Source of the DNA: JBBQVZ01 sp963695975
GTDB taxonomy: Bacteria > Actinomycetota > UBA4738 > HRBIN12
Direction: 5' to 3'
NCBI GenBank assembly: GCA_963695975.1
Contig: CAVOIB010000007.1
Location: 1 to 64,000 of the forward strand
Length of the DNA stretch: 64,000 bases
In this document: piece after piece, positions 41,599-49,810 of the stretch
Numbering within the stretch: the stretch's first letter is position 1
Layout: each line of letters starts with the position of its first letter
The notes under the pieces: generated by a model
Told to the model about the DNA's origin: nothing
The model's input: the letters and a program-made list of their open reading frames with translations, nothing else
Databases searched by the model: none
Translations under genes and position numbers: made by a program

Positions 41599-41934
41599 AT
41601 GAAGCCGCGCGACATCCGCGATCTCGTGCACTTCTCCGAGGACGGACCGCGGCACGAGACGCTCCTCGAGAGCGAGCACCTCTGGTCCGAGGTCATCTGC
41701 ATCCAGGGCGCTCAAGGGATGGGGCCGATGATCGATGCCGCCTCCGACGCCGTGCTTGCCGTGCTTTCCGGGGAGGTCTCGGCACAGGTCGGGAAGGGTC
41801 GGGCCCGAATGAAGCAGTGGCAGACCGTCCTGGTGCCGGCGGGTGAGGAGCTCACCCTGCGCAACGCCTCGCCCGAGCCGGCCGTGGTGCTGCTGGTGGC
41901 CGCGCCTCCTCCCGCACCCTCCCTGTCGCCCTAG
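41599..41934 (+). CDS. Small cupin-domain protein
   Basis: This 111-residue single-domain cupin has an N-terminal HFSEDGPRHETLLES segment and then the beta-barrel with VLSGEVSAQVGKGRARM and VLVPAGEELTLRN. Histidines of the usual cupin metal site are largely absent from the barrel, so metal binding is doubtful. A leaderless promoter is predicted. Its stop shares a CTAG with the convergent permease gene. The function is unknown. Confidence 0.72.
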   Translation: MKPRDIRDLVHFSEDGPRHETLLESEHLWSEVICIQGAQGMGPMIDAASDAVLAVLSGEVSAQVGKGRARMKQWQTVLVPAGEELTLRNASPEPAVVLLVAAPPPAPSLSP

Positions 41935-43328
41935 CCGGCGGGCCGTCGGCGCAACACGAACAGCGCCGACCCGAACGCCGCGAGGAAACTGGGAACGCTC
42001 GCGCCGAGGGGCGAGCCGGCGATCAACGGGAACGGGAGGTGCAGCCAACCGTGCACGACCCGCGCGGCGCCGTCGACCCACCAGCTCGGTCCGGTGGGGA
42101 CGCACCATTGGTAGACGACGAACCCGGCGGCCCAGGGCACGAGCGCGCGCCATCGCACGCCCTGATCCGCCCGTTCGAACAGCGCGGCCTCGCCGTACCG
42201 GCCCCGCGCCAGGACGAAGTAGTCGGCCGCGAACACGCCGAACAGCGGCACGAACACCGAGCCGACCAGGAACAAGAACACCTCGAACGTCGTCGCGGCG
42301 TCGGAGAGCACGGCCGCGAGCCCGAACCCGACGACCCCCACGGCGGCGATCAGCGGGCGCTGCGGCAGTGTGGGCCGGACGTTCTGCAACGACAACGCGC
42401 TCGAGTAGATGTTGGCCATCGCCTGGTCGCTCTCCCCCACCAGCAGCGCGAGCAACACGACGCCGCCTCCGACGGTCGCCGCGACCGTCGTGCCGATGTC
42501 GAGCACGTCGGGCGCGGCGCCGGCGGCGAGCACGAGCACCGCCCCCAGTGCGTAGAACCAAGCGTTTCCCGCCGCGTAGCTCCAGAACGTTCCCCGCGCG
42601 GCGGCGCGCTCGTCACGCGCGAACCGGTTGAAGTCCGCGACGAGCGGAAGCCACGACACCGGCATCGCGATCACCAGATCGACCGCTGCCCAGAACGGGA
42701 GGCCGCCGGCCCCCGGCCGCTGCCACACAGCCCCGAGATCGGCGACCGTCAACACCCTGACCGTGATCCAGATCGCGACCCCCGCCACCACCCAGGCGCC
42801 GAACCGTTCGAGCCAGCGGCGGACCAGCAGGATGGGACCGCCGACCGCCAGGCCCGTGCAGACGATGGCGACGAGGGCGAGCCACAGCAGCGGCGCGTCC
42901 ATCCCGGTCGCGTCGCGCGCCACGGCGTTCGCCACACGGCCCATCGCCCAGAATTCGAACCCCGTCCACCCGATGAGCTGGATCAGGTTGATCGCCGACG
43001 GCAGGTACGAGCCGCCCCGGCCGAGCACCGGGCGGAAGAGCACCATGCCCGGCACCCCTTCCCGCGCGCCCGCCAGACCCACGAGCGCGAGCGGGAGCGC
43101 GCCGACGACGCTCCCCACGACGATCGCGAGGAGCGCGTCCGGAAGACTGAGCGCCGGAACGAGGAGTGCGCCGGACACCAAGACCAGGAGCCCGATCGAT
43201 AGGTCGCCCCACAGGACGGCGAGGTCCGGGCCGGACAGTCGGCGGAGTGTGCGGGGCACCGGGCGGATGCCCCAGGAGGGGGCCTCTCGCTCGAGCACCT
43301 CCTCGAGGCGATCGGTCACGGGAGCCAT
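41931..43328 (-). CDS. NCS1-family nucleobase/cytosine permease
   Basis: This 465-residue membrane transporter has about 12 helices and the NCS1 pattern: PSWGIRPVPRTLR before helix 1, ALVGLAGAREGVPGMVLFRPVLG, and NLIQLIGWTGFEFW. CodB/CytX-type members import cytosine, hydroxymethylpyrimidine, hydantoins or allantoin. The substrate here is not evident; the neighbouring hut genes do not need such a transporter in known systems. TAGCCT 8 nt before the ATG suggests a leaderless start and begins with the stop codon of the upstream SRPBCC gene. Confidence 0.85.
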   Translation of the reverse strand: MAPVTDRLEEVLEREAPSWGIRPVPRTLRRLSGPDLAVLWGDLSIGLLVLVSGALLVPALSLPDALLAIVVGSVVGALPLALVGLAGAREGVPGMVLFRPVLGRGGSYLPSAINLIQLIGWTGFEFWAMGRVANAVARDATGMDAPLLWLALVAIVCTGLAVGGPILLVRRWLERFGAWVVAGVAIWITVRVLTVADLGAVWQRPGAGGLPFWAAVDLVIAMPVSWLPLVADFNRFARDERAAARGTFWSYAAGNAWFYALGAVLVLAAGAAPDVLDIGTTVAATVGGGVVLLALLVGESDQAMANIYSSALSLQNVRPTLPQRPLIAAVGVVGFGLAAVLSDAATTFEVFLFLVGSVFVPLFGVFAADYFVLARGRYGEAALFERADQGVRWRALVPWAAGFVVYQWCVPTGPSWWVDGAARVVHGWLHLPFPLIAGSPLGASVPSFLAAFGSALFVLRRRPAG

Positions 43329-43336
43329 CGAGCGCG

Positions 43337-43342
43337 AGGCTA
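43337..43342 (-). promoter_or_regulatory. Leaderless -10 (TAGCCT) of permease, containing upstream stop codon
   Basis: On the minus strand TAGCCT is followed by 8 nt and the ATG at 43328. Its TAG is the stop of the SRPBCC gene. Confidence 0.55.
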
Positions 43343-43789
43343 CCGCACGGGTCCGCGCGCGATGATCGACCGACGCAGCCCCTCCTGAGCCCGGCCCATC
43401 AGGATCCGCATCAGCGGCCGGTAGCCGAGAGCCGCCAGGTCGCCGACGAGCGGGACCCGGAGCGCGATCTCCTCCGACCACGTGAACCGGGTTCCGCCGT
43501 CGGTGGGCTCAAGCGTCCACGCACCGATCCCGGCGACGACGCTCCCGTGACTGATCTCCAGCCGGCGCGGCGGATCCCAGCCCGTGACCTCCATCGGCTC
43601 CGTGAACGCCGGCACGCCGAACAGCCGCGTCTTCACCGCCAGGCGGACCCCGACCCCTTCGCGGGCGATCGACACGACCTCCACCCGGTCCGCGTCGAGC
43701 ATCCAGTCGGCCTGGCGTTCCCACTCGGTCAGCACCGACCAGGCCTCGTCGGCGGTGACCGGCAACGTCACTACGCGCTCGATCCGCAT
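43340..43789 (-). CDS. SRPBCC (polyketide-cyclase-like) protein
   Basis: This 149-residue START-like protein has RVVTLPVTADEAWSVLTEWERQADWM at the N-terminus and ends with the GLRRSIIARGP helix. It probably binds a hydrophobic ligand. A leaderless -10 (TAGACT) lies 7 nt before its ATG. It is divergent from hutI, with only 66 bp between start codons. Confidence 0.82.
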   Translation of the reverse strand: MRIERVVTLPVTADEAWSVLTEWERQADWMLDADRVEVVSIAREGVGVRLAVKTRLFGVPAFTEPMEVTGWDPPRRLEISHGSVVAGIGAWTLEPTDGGTRFTWSEEIALRVPLVGDLAALGYRPLMRILMGRAQEGLRRSIIARGPVR

Positions 43790-43796
43790 CCTGTCG

Positions 43797-43802
43797 AGTC
43801 TA
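43797..43802 (-). promoter_or_regulatory. Leaderless -10 (TAGACT) of SRPBCC gene
   Basis: On the minus strand TAGACT is followed by 7 nt and the ATG at 43789. Confidence 0.6.
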
Positions 43803-43842
43803 TGAGCGGCCGGGTTGAACGGGGCTCGCGAACCGATGCGGC

Positions 43843-43848
43843 TAGGCT
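43843..43848 (+). promoter_or_regulatory. Leaderless -10 (TAGGCT) of hutI
   Basis: TAGGCT is followed by 7 nt and the hutI ATG at 43856. Confidence 0.6.
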
Positions 43849-43855
43849 TGCGCGC

Positions 43856-45079
43856 ATGGCCGGTCAGCGCGGAGCGATCGTCGCGGCATCGGCGGCGACG
43901 GCGACGGGACCGCTGCCCGCGCGCGGCGCGTCCCTCGCCGCGCGCGTCCTGGACGGACCCATCGGGGTGGCATGGGAGGACGGGCGCCTGACGTACGTCG
44001 GTCCCGCAGGCGGCCTGCCGTGGAACCCGACGATCGGCTCCCCGGATCGCGGGCTCATCGTCCCGGGCTTCGTCGACTGCCACGTCCACCTCCCGTTCAT
44101 CGGGTGGCGGGCCGACGAGTTCGAGTCGCGCCTCGCGGGTGCGAGCTACCGGGATCTCCATGGCGAGGAGGGCGGGATCTACCGCAGCAGCCGCATGCTC
44201 GAGGCGGCGACCGATGAGGAGGTCCTGGCGTTCTGCCTGCCCATCGCCCAGGAGATGGCCGCCTATGGGACGACGGCGATGGAGCTGAAGACGGGCTACG
44301 GGCTGTCGGTCGACGCGGAGCTCCGGCAGGCGCGCCTGGCGCGTTCGCTTGCCGAGGCCGTCCCGCAGACGTGCTCGGTGACGCTCCTCGCATGTCACGC
44401 CGTTCCGATGGGATTGCCTCGCGACCGATGGGTCCGTGCCGCCTGCGACGAATTGATCCCCACAGCCGCGGCCGAGGCCCTGGCGGATCAGGTCGACGTG
44501 TACGTGGAGGACATCGCGTTCTCGCTCGAGGACCTGGCGGAAGTGGCCGAGGCGTCGGCCCGGGCAGGTCTGCCGCTGCGGGTCCACGCCGACCAGCTCG
44601 GGCCGAGCGGCGCGGCGGAGGCCGCGGTCGCTCTCGGGACGCGCAGCGCGGATCACCTGAACCACGTGAGCGGCACCGGCGTCACCGCCCTCGGTGCGGC
44701 GCCGTCCACGGTCGCCGTCCTGCTGCCGACGTCGACGTTCTTCCTGCGGGCGACGCCGCCGCCCGTGGCCGCGTTGCGCGCCGCGGGAGCGGCACCGGCG
44801 ATCGCGACCGACTGCAACCCCGGCACGTCGCCGGTGTGCTCCATGCCGGAGGCGATCGCGATGGCGTGCACGCTCTACGGGATGGAGCCGCTCGCCGCGC
44901 TCACCGCCGCGACCGCGAACCCCGCGTGGGTGCTCGGGATGGACGACCGACTGGGGACGCTGGAGGTCGGACGGCGCGCCGACCTGCTGCTGCTCGACGG
45001 TCCGTCGTTCGCGCAGGTGCCCTACCGCCCGGGTCACGACCCCGTGGAGGCGACCGTCATCGGCGGCGGGGTCATCTAG
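43856..45079 (+). CDS. hutI: Imidazolonepropionase
   Basis: HutI hydrolyses imidazolone-5-propionate to N-formimino-glutamate, the third step of histidine breakdown. The 407-residue amidohydrolase has metal ligands DCHVHLPF near residue 76, the substrate-contact ELKTGYGLS, the histidine in LLACHAVP, VHADQLG and catalytic Asp in ATDCNPGT. The ATG at 43856 is supported by the TAGGCT box 7 nt upstream. hutI converges with hutH, and its TAG stop lies in the left arm of a palindrome. Confidence 0.93.
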   Translation: MAGQRGAIVAASAATATGPLPARGASLAARVLDGPIGVAWEDGRLTYVGPAGGLPWNPTIGSPDRGLIVPGFVDCHVHLPFIGWRADEFESRLAGASYRDLHGEEGGIYRSSRMLEAATDEEVLAFCLPIAQEMAAYGTTAMELKTGYGLSVDAELRQARLARSLAEAVPQTCSVTLLACHAVPMGLPRDRWVRAACDELIPTAAAEALADQVDVYVEDIAFSLEDLAEVAEASARAGLPLRVHADQLGPSGAAEAAVALGTRSADHLNHVSGTGVTALGAAPSTVAVLLPTSTFFLRATPPPVAALRAAGAAPAIATDCNPGTSPVCSMPEAIAMACTLYGMEPLAALTAATANPAWVLGMDDRLGTLEVGRRADLLLLDGPSFAQVPYRPGHDPVEATVIGGGVI

Positions 45080-45094
45080 TCTGAGACAGACTAG
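45076..45094. terminator. Palindrome holding both hutI and hutH stop codons
   Basis: Perfect inverted repeat CTAGTCTG-AGA-CAGACTAG. The plus-strand TAG in the left arm ends hutI (45077-45079) and the minus-strand TAG in the right arm ends hutH (45091-45093). The RNA hairpin would have an 8-bp stem and 3-nt loop in either direction. There is no T run, so efficient intrinsic termination is uncertain; a protein site is the alternative. Confidence 0.55.
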
Positions 45095-46620
45095 TTAAGG
45101 GATCCGGCCGCGGAGGTTGCCGCGCCCACCAAACCCCCCTCGCGGACGAGCCAGGAACAGGCCTCGATGTCGCGCCCCAGCTCCCGGTCCTCGGCGAGGA
45201 ACGGCACCGCCTCGCGGATCGCGCCGAGGGCGGCACGCGTGGCCGGCGCCGGACGCAGCGGCGACCGGAGGTCCAGCGCCTGCGCCGCGGCCATCGCCTC
45301 CATCGCCACCACGATCTCAGCGTTCGCCACGATCTCGCGCGCATGCCGCGCGGCGATCATCCCCATGCTGACGTGATCCTCTTGCCCCGCCGACGATGGG
45401 ATCGAGTCGACGGACGCCGGATGCGCGAGCGACTTGCACTCCGACACGAGCGACGCGGCCGTGTACTGGACCAGCATGAACCCGGAGTTCAGCCCGCTCC
45501 CCTCCACCAGGAACGGCGGAAGGCCGTTGCTCAGTTTCGAGTCCAACAGGCGGTAGAGCCGACGCTCGCTGACGCTCGCGAGACCGACCGTAGAGAGCGC
45601 CAGTGCGTCGAGCGCGACCGCCACCGGTTGACCGTGAAAGTTCCCCCCCGAGCGGACGTCGTCGTCGTCGGGCAGCACGATCGGGTTGTCGGAGACCGCG
45701 TTCGCCTCGATCTCGAGGACGCGCTCGGCGTAGGCGAGCGTGTCACGCGTGGCCCCGTGCACCTGCGGCGTGCAGCGCAGCGAGTATGCGTCCTGCACCA
45801 GGTGCGGGCTCGTTCGGTGCGACGCGATGAGCGGCGAGCCGTCGAGCAGGCGGCGAAGGTTCGCTGCCGATGCCGCCTGCCCAGGGTGCGGGCGGAGCCG
45901 CTGGAGCCGTTCGTCGAAGGGAGCGTCGGTGCCGAGCGCGGCCTCGATCGTCATGGCCGCGGTCACGTCCGCCGCGCGCGCGAGGTTCGCGACGCGCGCC
46001 GCGGCGAGGATCCCGACGGCGAGCATCCCCTGGGTTCCGTTGACCAGAGCGAGGCCCTCCTTCGCCTCCAGCGCGATCGCCGCGAGACCGGCGGCGGCGA
46101 GCGCGGGCGCGGCCGGCTCGCTCCCGCCGTCCGGCGCGAGCAGGGCGCCGTGGCCGATCAGCGGGAGCGCGAGGTTCGCAAGCGGCGCCAGGTCTCCAGA
46201 CGCGCCGAGCGATCCTTGCTCCGGGACCACCGGGATCAGGTCGCGGTTCAGCATCTCGACCATGCGGTCCACGATCAACGGCCGGACGCCCGAGTGCCCG
46301 AGCGCCAAGACGTGCGCGCGGAGCAGGAGCATCGCCCGCGCCTCCTCCCGGGAGAGTGGGTGCCCGACCGCGGTGGCGTGCGAGCGCACGATCCCCAGCT
46401 GGAGCGCGGCGGCCTGCGAGGGCTCGATCCGCACATCGGCGAGCGACCCGAAGCCAGTCGTGACGCCGTAGACGGTCTGCCCGGAACTGACGACGCGGTC
46501 GACTACAGCCCGCGCGGCTTCGACCCGTTCGCGCGAGGAGGGTGGGAACTCGACCGGACCGCCGCGAGCGACGCCAACGACGTCCGCGAGCGTGAGCGTC
46601 TCCCCGACCCGGACCGGCAC
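45091..46620 (-). CDS. hutH: Histidine ammonia-lyase
   Basis: HutH removes ammonia from histidine to give urocanate. The 509-residue protein has the MIO cofactor triad Ala140-Ser141-Gly142 in SLGASGDLAPLA and the catalytic Tyr51 in TVYGVTTGFG. The start is ATG at 46620 with no close promoter; hutU lies 195 nt upstream on the same strand, so they may share a transcript. It ends in the palindrome shared with hutI. Confidence 0.94.
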   Translation of the reverse strand: MPVRVGETLTLADVVGVARGGPVEFPPSSRERVEAARAVVDRVVSSGQTVYGVTTGFGSLADVRIEPSQAAALQLGIVRSHATAVGHPLSREEARAMLLLRAHVLALGHSGVRPLIVDRMVEMLNRDLIPVVPEQGSLGASGDLAPLANLALPLIGHGALLAPDGGSEPAAPALAAAGLAAIALEAKEGLALVNGTQGMLAVGILAAARVANLARAADVTAAMTIEAALGTDAPFDERLQRLRPHPGQAASAANLRRLLDGSPLIASHRTSPHLVQDAYSLRCTPQVHGATRDTLAYAERVLEIEANAVSDNPIVLPDDDDVRSGGNFHGQPVAVALDALALSTVGLASVSERRLYRLLDSKLSNGLPPFLVEGSGLNSGFMLVQYTAASLVSECKSLAHPASVDSIPSSAGQEDHVSMGMIAARHAREIVANAEIVVAMEAMAAAQALDLRSPLRPAPATRAALGAIREAVPFLAEDRELGRDIEACSWLVREGGLVGAATSAAGSLN

Positions 46621-46630
46621 GGCGGCAAGG

Positions 46631-46819
46631 CTACCCCGCCGTCGGGCGGACCGCAGCTGGCTCCGTCAGGGGCCGCGCTACGACGGTTCCTCGTCCACCG
46701 CGCGGCCGTCCTTGGCCGGGCGATGCGACCGCAGACGTCGGCGTGCGACCTGTCCTGGCGTGCACCGGGTCGTCGGGCGCATGGCCGCCACCGATGACCA
46801 CGATGTGGCGTTCGGTCAC
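46631..46819 (-). other. Uncertain 62-codon ORF in the hutU-hutH gap, possible gene remnant
   Basis: A GTG at 46819 overlaps the hutU stop (GTGA) and opens a 62-residue frame. The first 20 or so residues (TERHIVVIGGGHAPDDP) look protein-like, with a glycine-rich turn, but the rest is Arg/Pro/Gly-rich and resembles non-coding GC-rich sequence. It may be the start of a decayed gene or chance. Confidence 0.25.
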
Positions 46820-48477
46820 GACTCGGCCATCGGGATGCGCACGCCGCGCTCCCGGGCGATCTCGAGCGCGCGGTCGTAGCCGGCGTCGGCGTGACGGATC
46901 ACGCCCATCCCCGGGTCGGACATGAGCACGCGCGCCAGACGCTCGCGCGCGTTCTCGGTCCCGTCGGCCACCACGACCATGCCCGCGTGGATCGAGTAGC
47001 CGATCCCCACGCCGCCGCCGTGGTGGACGCTCACCCAGTGCGCGCCGGCTGCGGTGTTGATCAGCGCATTCAGGATCGGCCAGTCGGCGATCGCGTCCGA
47101 GCCGTCCTTCATCCCCTCGGTCTCCCGGTAGGGCGACGCCACGCTGCCGCTGTCCAGATGGTCACGCCCGATCACGATCGGTGCGGCGAGCTCACCATTC
47201 GCGACCATCTCGTTGAAGCGGAGCCCGGCCTTCGCTCGGTCGCCGTAGCCGAGCCAGCAGATCCGCGCCGGTAGTCCCTGGTACGCGACCCGCTCCGCCG
47301 CCATCGTCAGCCAGCGATGCAGTCGCGTGTCGTCGGGGAAGAGCTCAGCGACGGCGCGATCGGTCTTCGCGATGTCCTCGGGATCGCCGGAGAGCGCTGC
47401 CCATCGGAACGGGCCCTTCCCCTCGCAGAACAGTGGTCGCACGAACGCCGGCACGAACCCCGGATAGGCGTACGCGCGGTCGTGCGGCAACCCGCCGATC
47501 TCTGCCCCCGCCCGCAGGTTGTTGCCGTAGTCGAACACGACGGCGCCCTGGTCCAGGAAGCCGACCATCGCGGCCACGTGCTCGGCCATGGAGGCGTACG
47601 CGCGTCGCTGATACCCCTCCGGGTCGGACGGCCGCAACGCCTCCGCCTCCGCGAGCGAGAGCCCTGCCGGCACGTATCCGCCGAGCGGGTCGTGCGCGCT
47701 CGTTTGATCGGTCACGATGTCGGGCTTCCACCCGCGACGGAGCAGCTCGGGCTCGACCTCGGCGCAATTGCCCAGGAGCCCGACCGAGACCGCTTCGCCG
47801 CCGGCTTTGGCCTCGCCGACCCACGCGAGCGCCGTGTCGAGGTCGTCGGTCTCGCGATCGAGATAGCGCGTCTTCACTCGACGTTCGATCCGGGCCGGGT
47901 CGACGTCGATGCACAGCGCCACGCCGTCGTTCATCGTGACGGCGAGCGGCTGCGCGCCGCCCATACCACCCAGCCCGCCGGTGAGCGTGACCGTCCCGCG
48001 CAACGTTCCCCCGAACCGCTGGTGCGCGCACTCCGCGAGCGTCTCGTACGTGCCCTGCAGGATCCCCTGCGTCCCGATGTAGATCCACGATCCCGCGGTC
48101 ATCTGCCCGTACATCGTGAGCCCGGCGTGTTCGAGCTCGCGGAACGTGTCCCAGTCGGCCCACTTCGGCACGAGCATCGCGTTGGAGATGAGCACGCGAG
48201 GCGCCATCGCGTGCGTGCGGAACACCCCGACGGGCTTCCCCGACTGTACGAGGAGCGTCTCATCGTCCGCGAGCGTCCGGAGTGTCCGCACGATCGCGTC
48301 GAACGCCTCCCACGAACGCGCCGCCCTCCCGGTCCCGCCGTACACGACAAGGTCCTCCGGACGCTCGGCCACGTCGGGGTCAAGGTTGTTCATGAGCATC
48401 CGCATCGCGGCTTCCTGCGGCCACGAGCGGCACGAGAGCTCCGTTCCTCGCGGGGCGCGGATCTCCCGTGCACCCAT
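46816..48477 (-). CDS. hutU: Urocanate hydratase
   Basis: Urocanase adds water to urocanate using tightly bound NAD as an electrophile. The 553-residue protein has the NAD-binding GGLGGMGGAQPLA region, SAHDPLGGYVP, FDYGNNLR, LFCEGKGPFRW, the His/Gly-rich VSVHHGGGVGIGYS and the C-terminal IRHADAGYDRA. The ATG at 48477 is behind GGAGGTGAAC, a strong ribosome site. A TATCAT -10 candidate lies at 48521-48526 on the minus strand. hutG or hutF is not in the window. Confidence 0.95.
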   Translation of the reverse strand: MGAREIRAPRGTELSCRSWPQEAAMRMLMNNLDPDVAERPEDLVVYGGTGRAARSWEAFDAIVRTLRTLADDETLLVQSGKPVGVFRTHAMAPRVLISNAMLVPKWADWDTFRELEHAGLTMYGQMTAGSWIYIGTQGILQGTYETLAECAHQRFGGTLRGTVTLTGGLGGMGGAQPLAVTMNDGVALCIDVDPARIERRVKTRYLDRETDDLDTALAWVGEAKAGGEAVSVGLLGNCAEVEPELLRRGWKPDIVTDQTSAHDPLGGYVPAGLSLAEAEALRPSDPEGYQRRAYASMAEHVAAMVGFLDQGAVVFDYGNNLRAGAEIGGLPHDRAYAYPGFVPAFVRPLFCEGKGPFRWAALSGDPEDIAKTDRAVAELFPDDTRLHRWLTMAAERVAYQGLPARICWLGYGDRAKAGLRFNEMVANGELAAPIVIGRDHLDSGSVASPYRETEGMKDGSDAIADWPILNALINTAAGAHWVSVHHGGGVGIGYSIHAGMVVVADGTENARERLARVLMSDPGMGVIRHADAGYDRALEIARERGVRIPMAES

Positions 48478-48577
48478 CGTTCGTTCACCTCCATCGGCGA
48501 TGTACTGCCGTGACGGCCCGATGATACGCCGGGCGGGGGATGCGCCCGGGGGTCGGCGCCGTGGCCCATCCGGGTGA

Positions 48578-48606
48578 TTGAACCGGCCCTGACCGGCGGG
48601 TACGGT
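48578..48606 (+). promoter_or_regulatory. Leaderless promoter of REC-EAL gene
   Basis: TTGAAC (48578-48583), a 17-nt spacer, TACGGT (48601-48606), 7 nt, then the GTG at 48614. The geometry equals that of the argC promoter. Confidence 0.7.
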
Positions 48607-48613
48607 CCCTGCC

Positions 48614-49810
48614 GTGGCATCCGTCGGAACTTCCCCCGGCGGTTCGGCGCTCGCCGGACCGCCGATCCGCATCCTGATCGCCGACGATGAGCCGGCCCTG
48701 CGCGACGCCATCGCCGACCTCCTCGCGCACGAGGACGGGCTGGTGCTCGTCGGCGAGGCCGGCGATGCCGACCAGGCGATCGAGCTCGCCGGCACGCGCC
48801 AGCCCGACGTCGCGTTGGTCGATGTCAGCATGCCGGCGGGCGGCGGTCCGCGAGCCGCTCGCGAGATCATCCGCGTGTCTCCCGATACGCGCGTCATCGC
48901 GCTCTCGGCGTTCGAGGACCGACCCACAGTGCTCGAGATGCTCCGCGCGGGCGCGGTCGGCTACCTGGTCAAAGGCACGGCGAGCGAGGACCTCGTCCTG
49001 TCGATCTCGAAGGTGTTCGACGGGGGCGCAAGTCTCTCCGCCGAGGTGCTCGACGGCATCGTGCACGAGCTCGCATCCCAGCTCCGGCGCGAGGAGATCC
49101 AGCGCGACGAACGCTCCGCCCGGCGCGGCGAGATCGATCGGTTCCTGGCGGGCGATGGCTTCACGATGGTGTTCCAGCCGATCCTCGATCTGCGGACGCG
49201 GGAGATCGTCGGCACCGAGGCGCTCGCGCGCTTCCGCTCGTTCCCGCTCCGCCCGCCGAACGAATGGTTCGCCGAGGCGGTGGAGCACGAGCTCGGCGTG
49301 CAGTTGGAGCTCATGGCCGTCCGGAACGCGCTCCGCGCCCTCCCCAGGCTCCCCGTCGGCGCGTACCTCTCCGTCAACTGCTCGCACCGCGCCGCGATGT
49401 CGGCCGATCTCGCGGCGACGATCGGCGAGCATGCCGCGCGGATCGTGCTCGAGATCACGGAGCACGAGGCCATCGAGGACTACGCGCTCCTCGCAGGTGC
49501 GCTGGAGGATCTCCGCGATCGAGGGATCCGTGTGGCGATCGACGACGCAGGCGCCGGGTTCGCGAGCCTCCGGCACACGCTCCTGCTCCGCCCCGACATC
49601 GTCAAGGTCGACATCAGCATCACGCGCGGCGTCGACGCCGACCGCGCCAAGCGGGCGCTGGCGTCGGCGCTGATCTCGTTCGCCGACGAGATGGGGATGA
49701 CGATCGTGGCCGAGGGGATCGAGACGGCCGAGGAGCTGGCGACGCTCGTCACGCTCGGGGTGCCGTTCGGGCAGGGCTTCTACCTGGCGGAGCCGGGGCC
49801 GCTCGCGTAG
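48614..49810 (+). CDS. Response regulator with EAL c-di-GMP phosphodiesterase domain
   Basis: This 398-residue protein has a receiver domain (about 18-140; acidic DD at 24-25, phospho-Asp70 in LVDVSMP, Lys in LVKGTA) and an EAL domain (about 180-395). EAL-site residues seen are TEALARF, NCSHRA, ITEHEAIED, DDAGAGFASL, KVDISI, AEGIET and QGFYL, so an active phosphodiesterase is likely. A leaderless promoter precedes the GTG. It converges on a REC-GGDEF gene with directly abutting stop codons, an opposing-enzyme pair. Confidence 0.9.
   Translation: MASVGTSPGGSALAGPPIRILIADDEPALRDAIADLLAHEDGLVLVGEAGDADQAIELAGTRQPDVALVDVSMPAGGGPRAAREIIRVSPDTRVIALSAFEDRPTVLEMLRAGAVGYLVKGTASEDLVLSISKVFDGGASLSAEVLDGIVHELASQLRREEIQRDERSARRGEIDRFLAGDGFTMVFQPILDLRTREIVGTEALARFRSFPLRPPNEWFAEAVEHELGVQLELMAVRNALRALPRLPVGAYLSVNCSHRAAMSADLAATIGEHAARIVLEITEHEAIEDYALLAGALEDLRDRGIRVAIDDAGAGFASLRHTLLLRPDIVKVDISITRGVDADRAKRALASALISFADEMGMTIVAEGIETAEELATLVTLGVPFGQGFYLAEPGPLA

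Noticed and set aside
43790..45037. Extension of the minus-strand frame upstream of the SRPBCC start, opposite hutI
   Set aside because: The SRPBCC protein begins at 43789; the upstream part is a compositional shadow of hutI.
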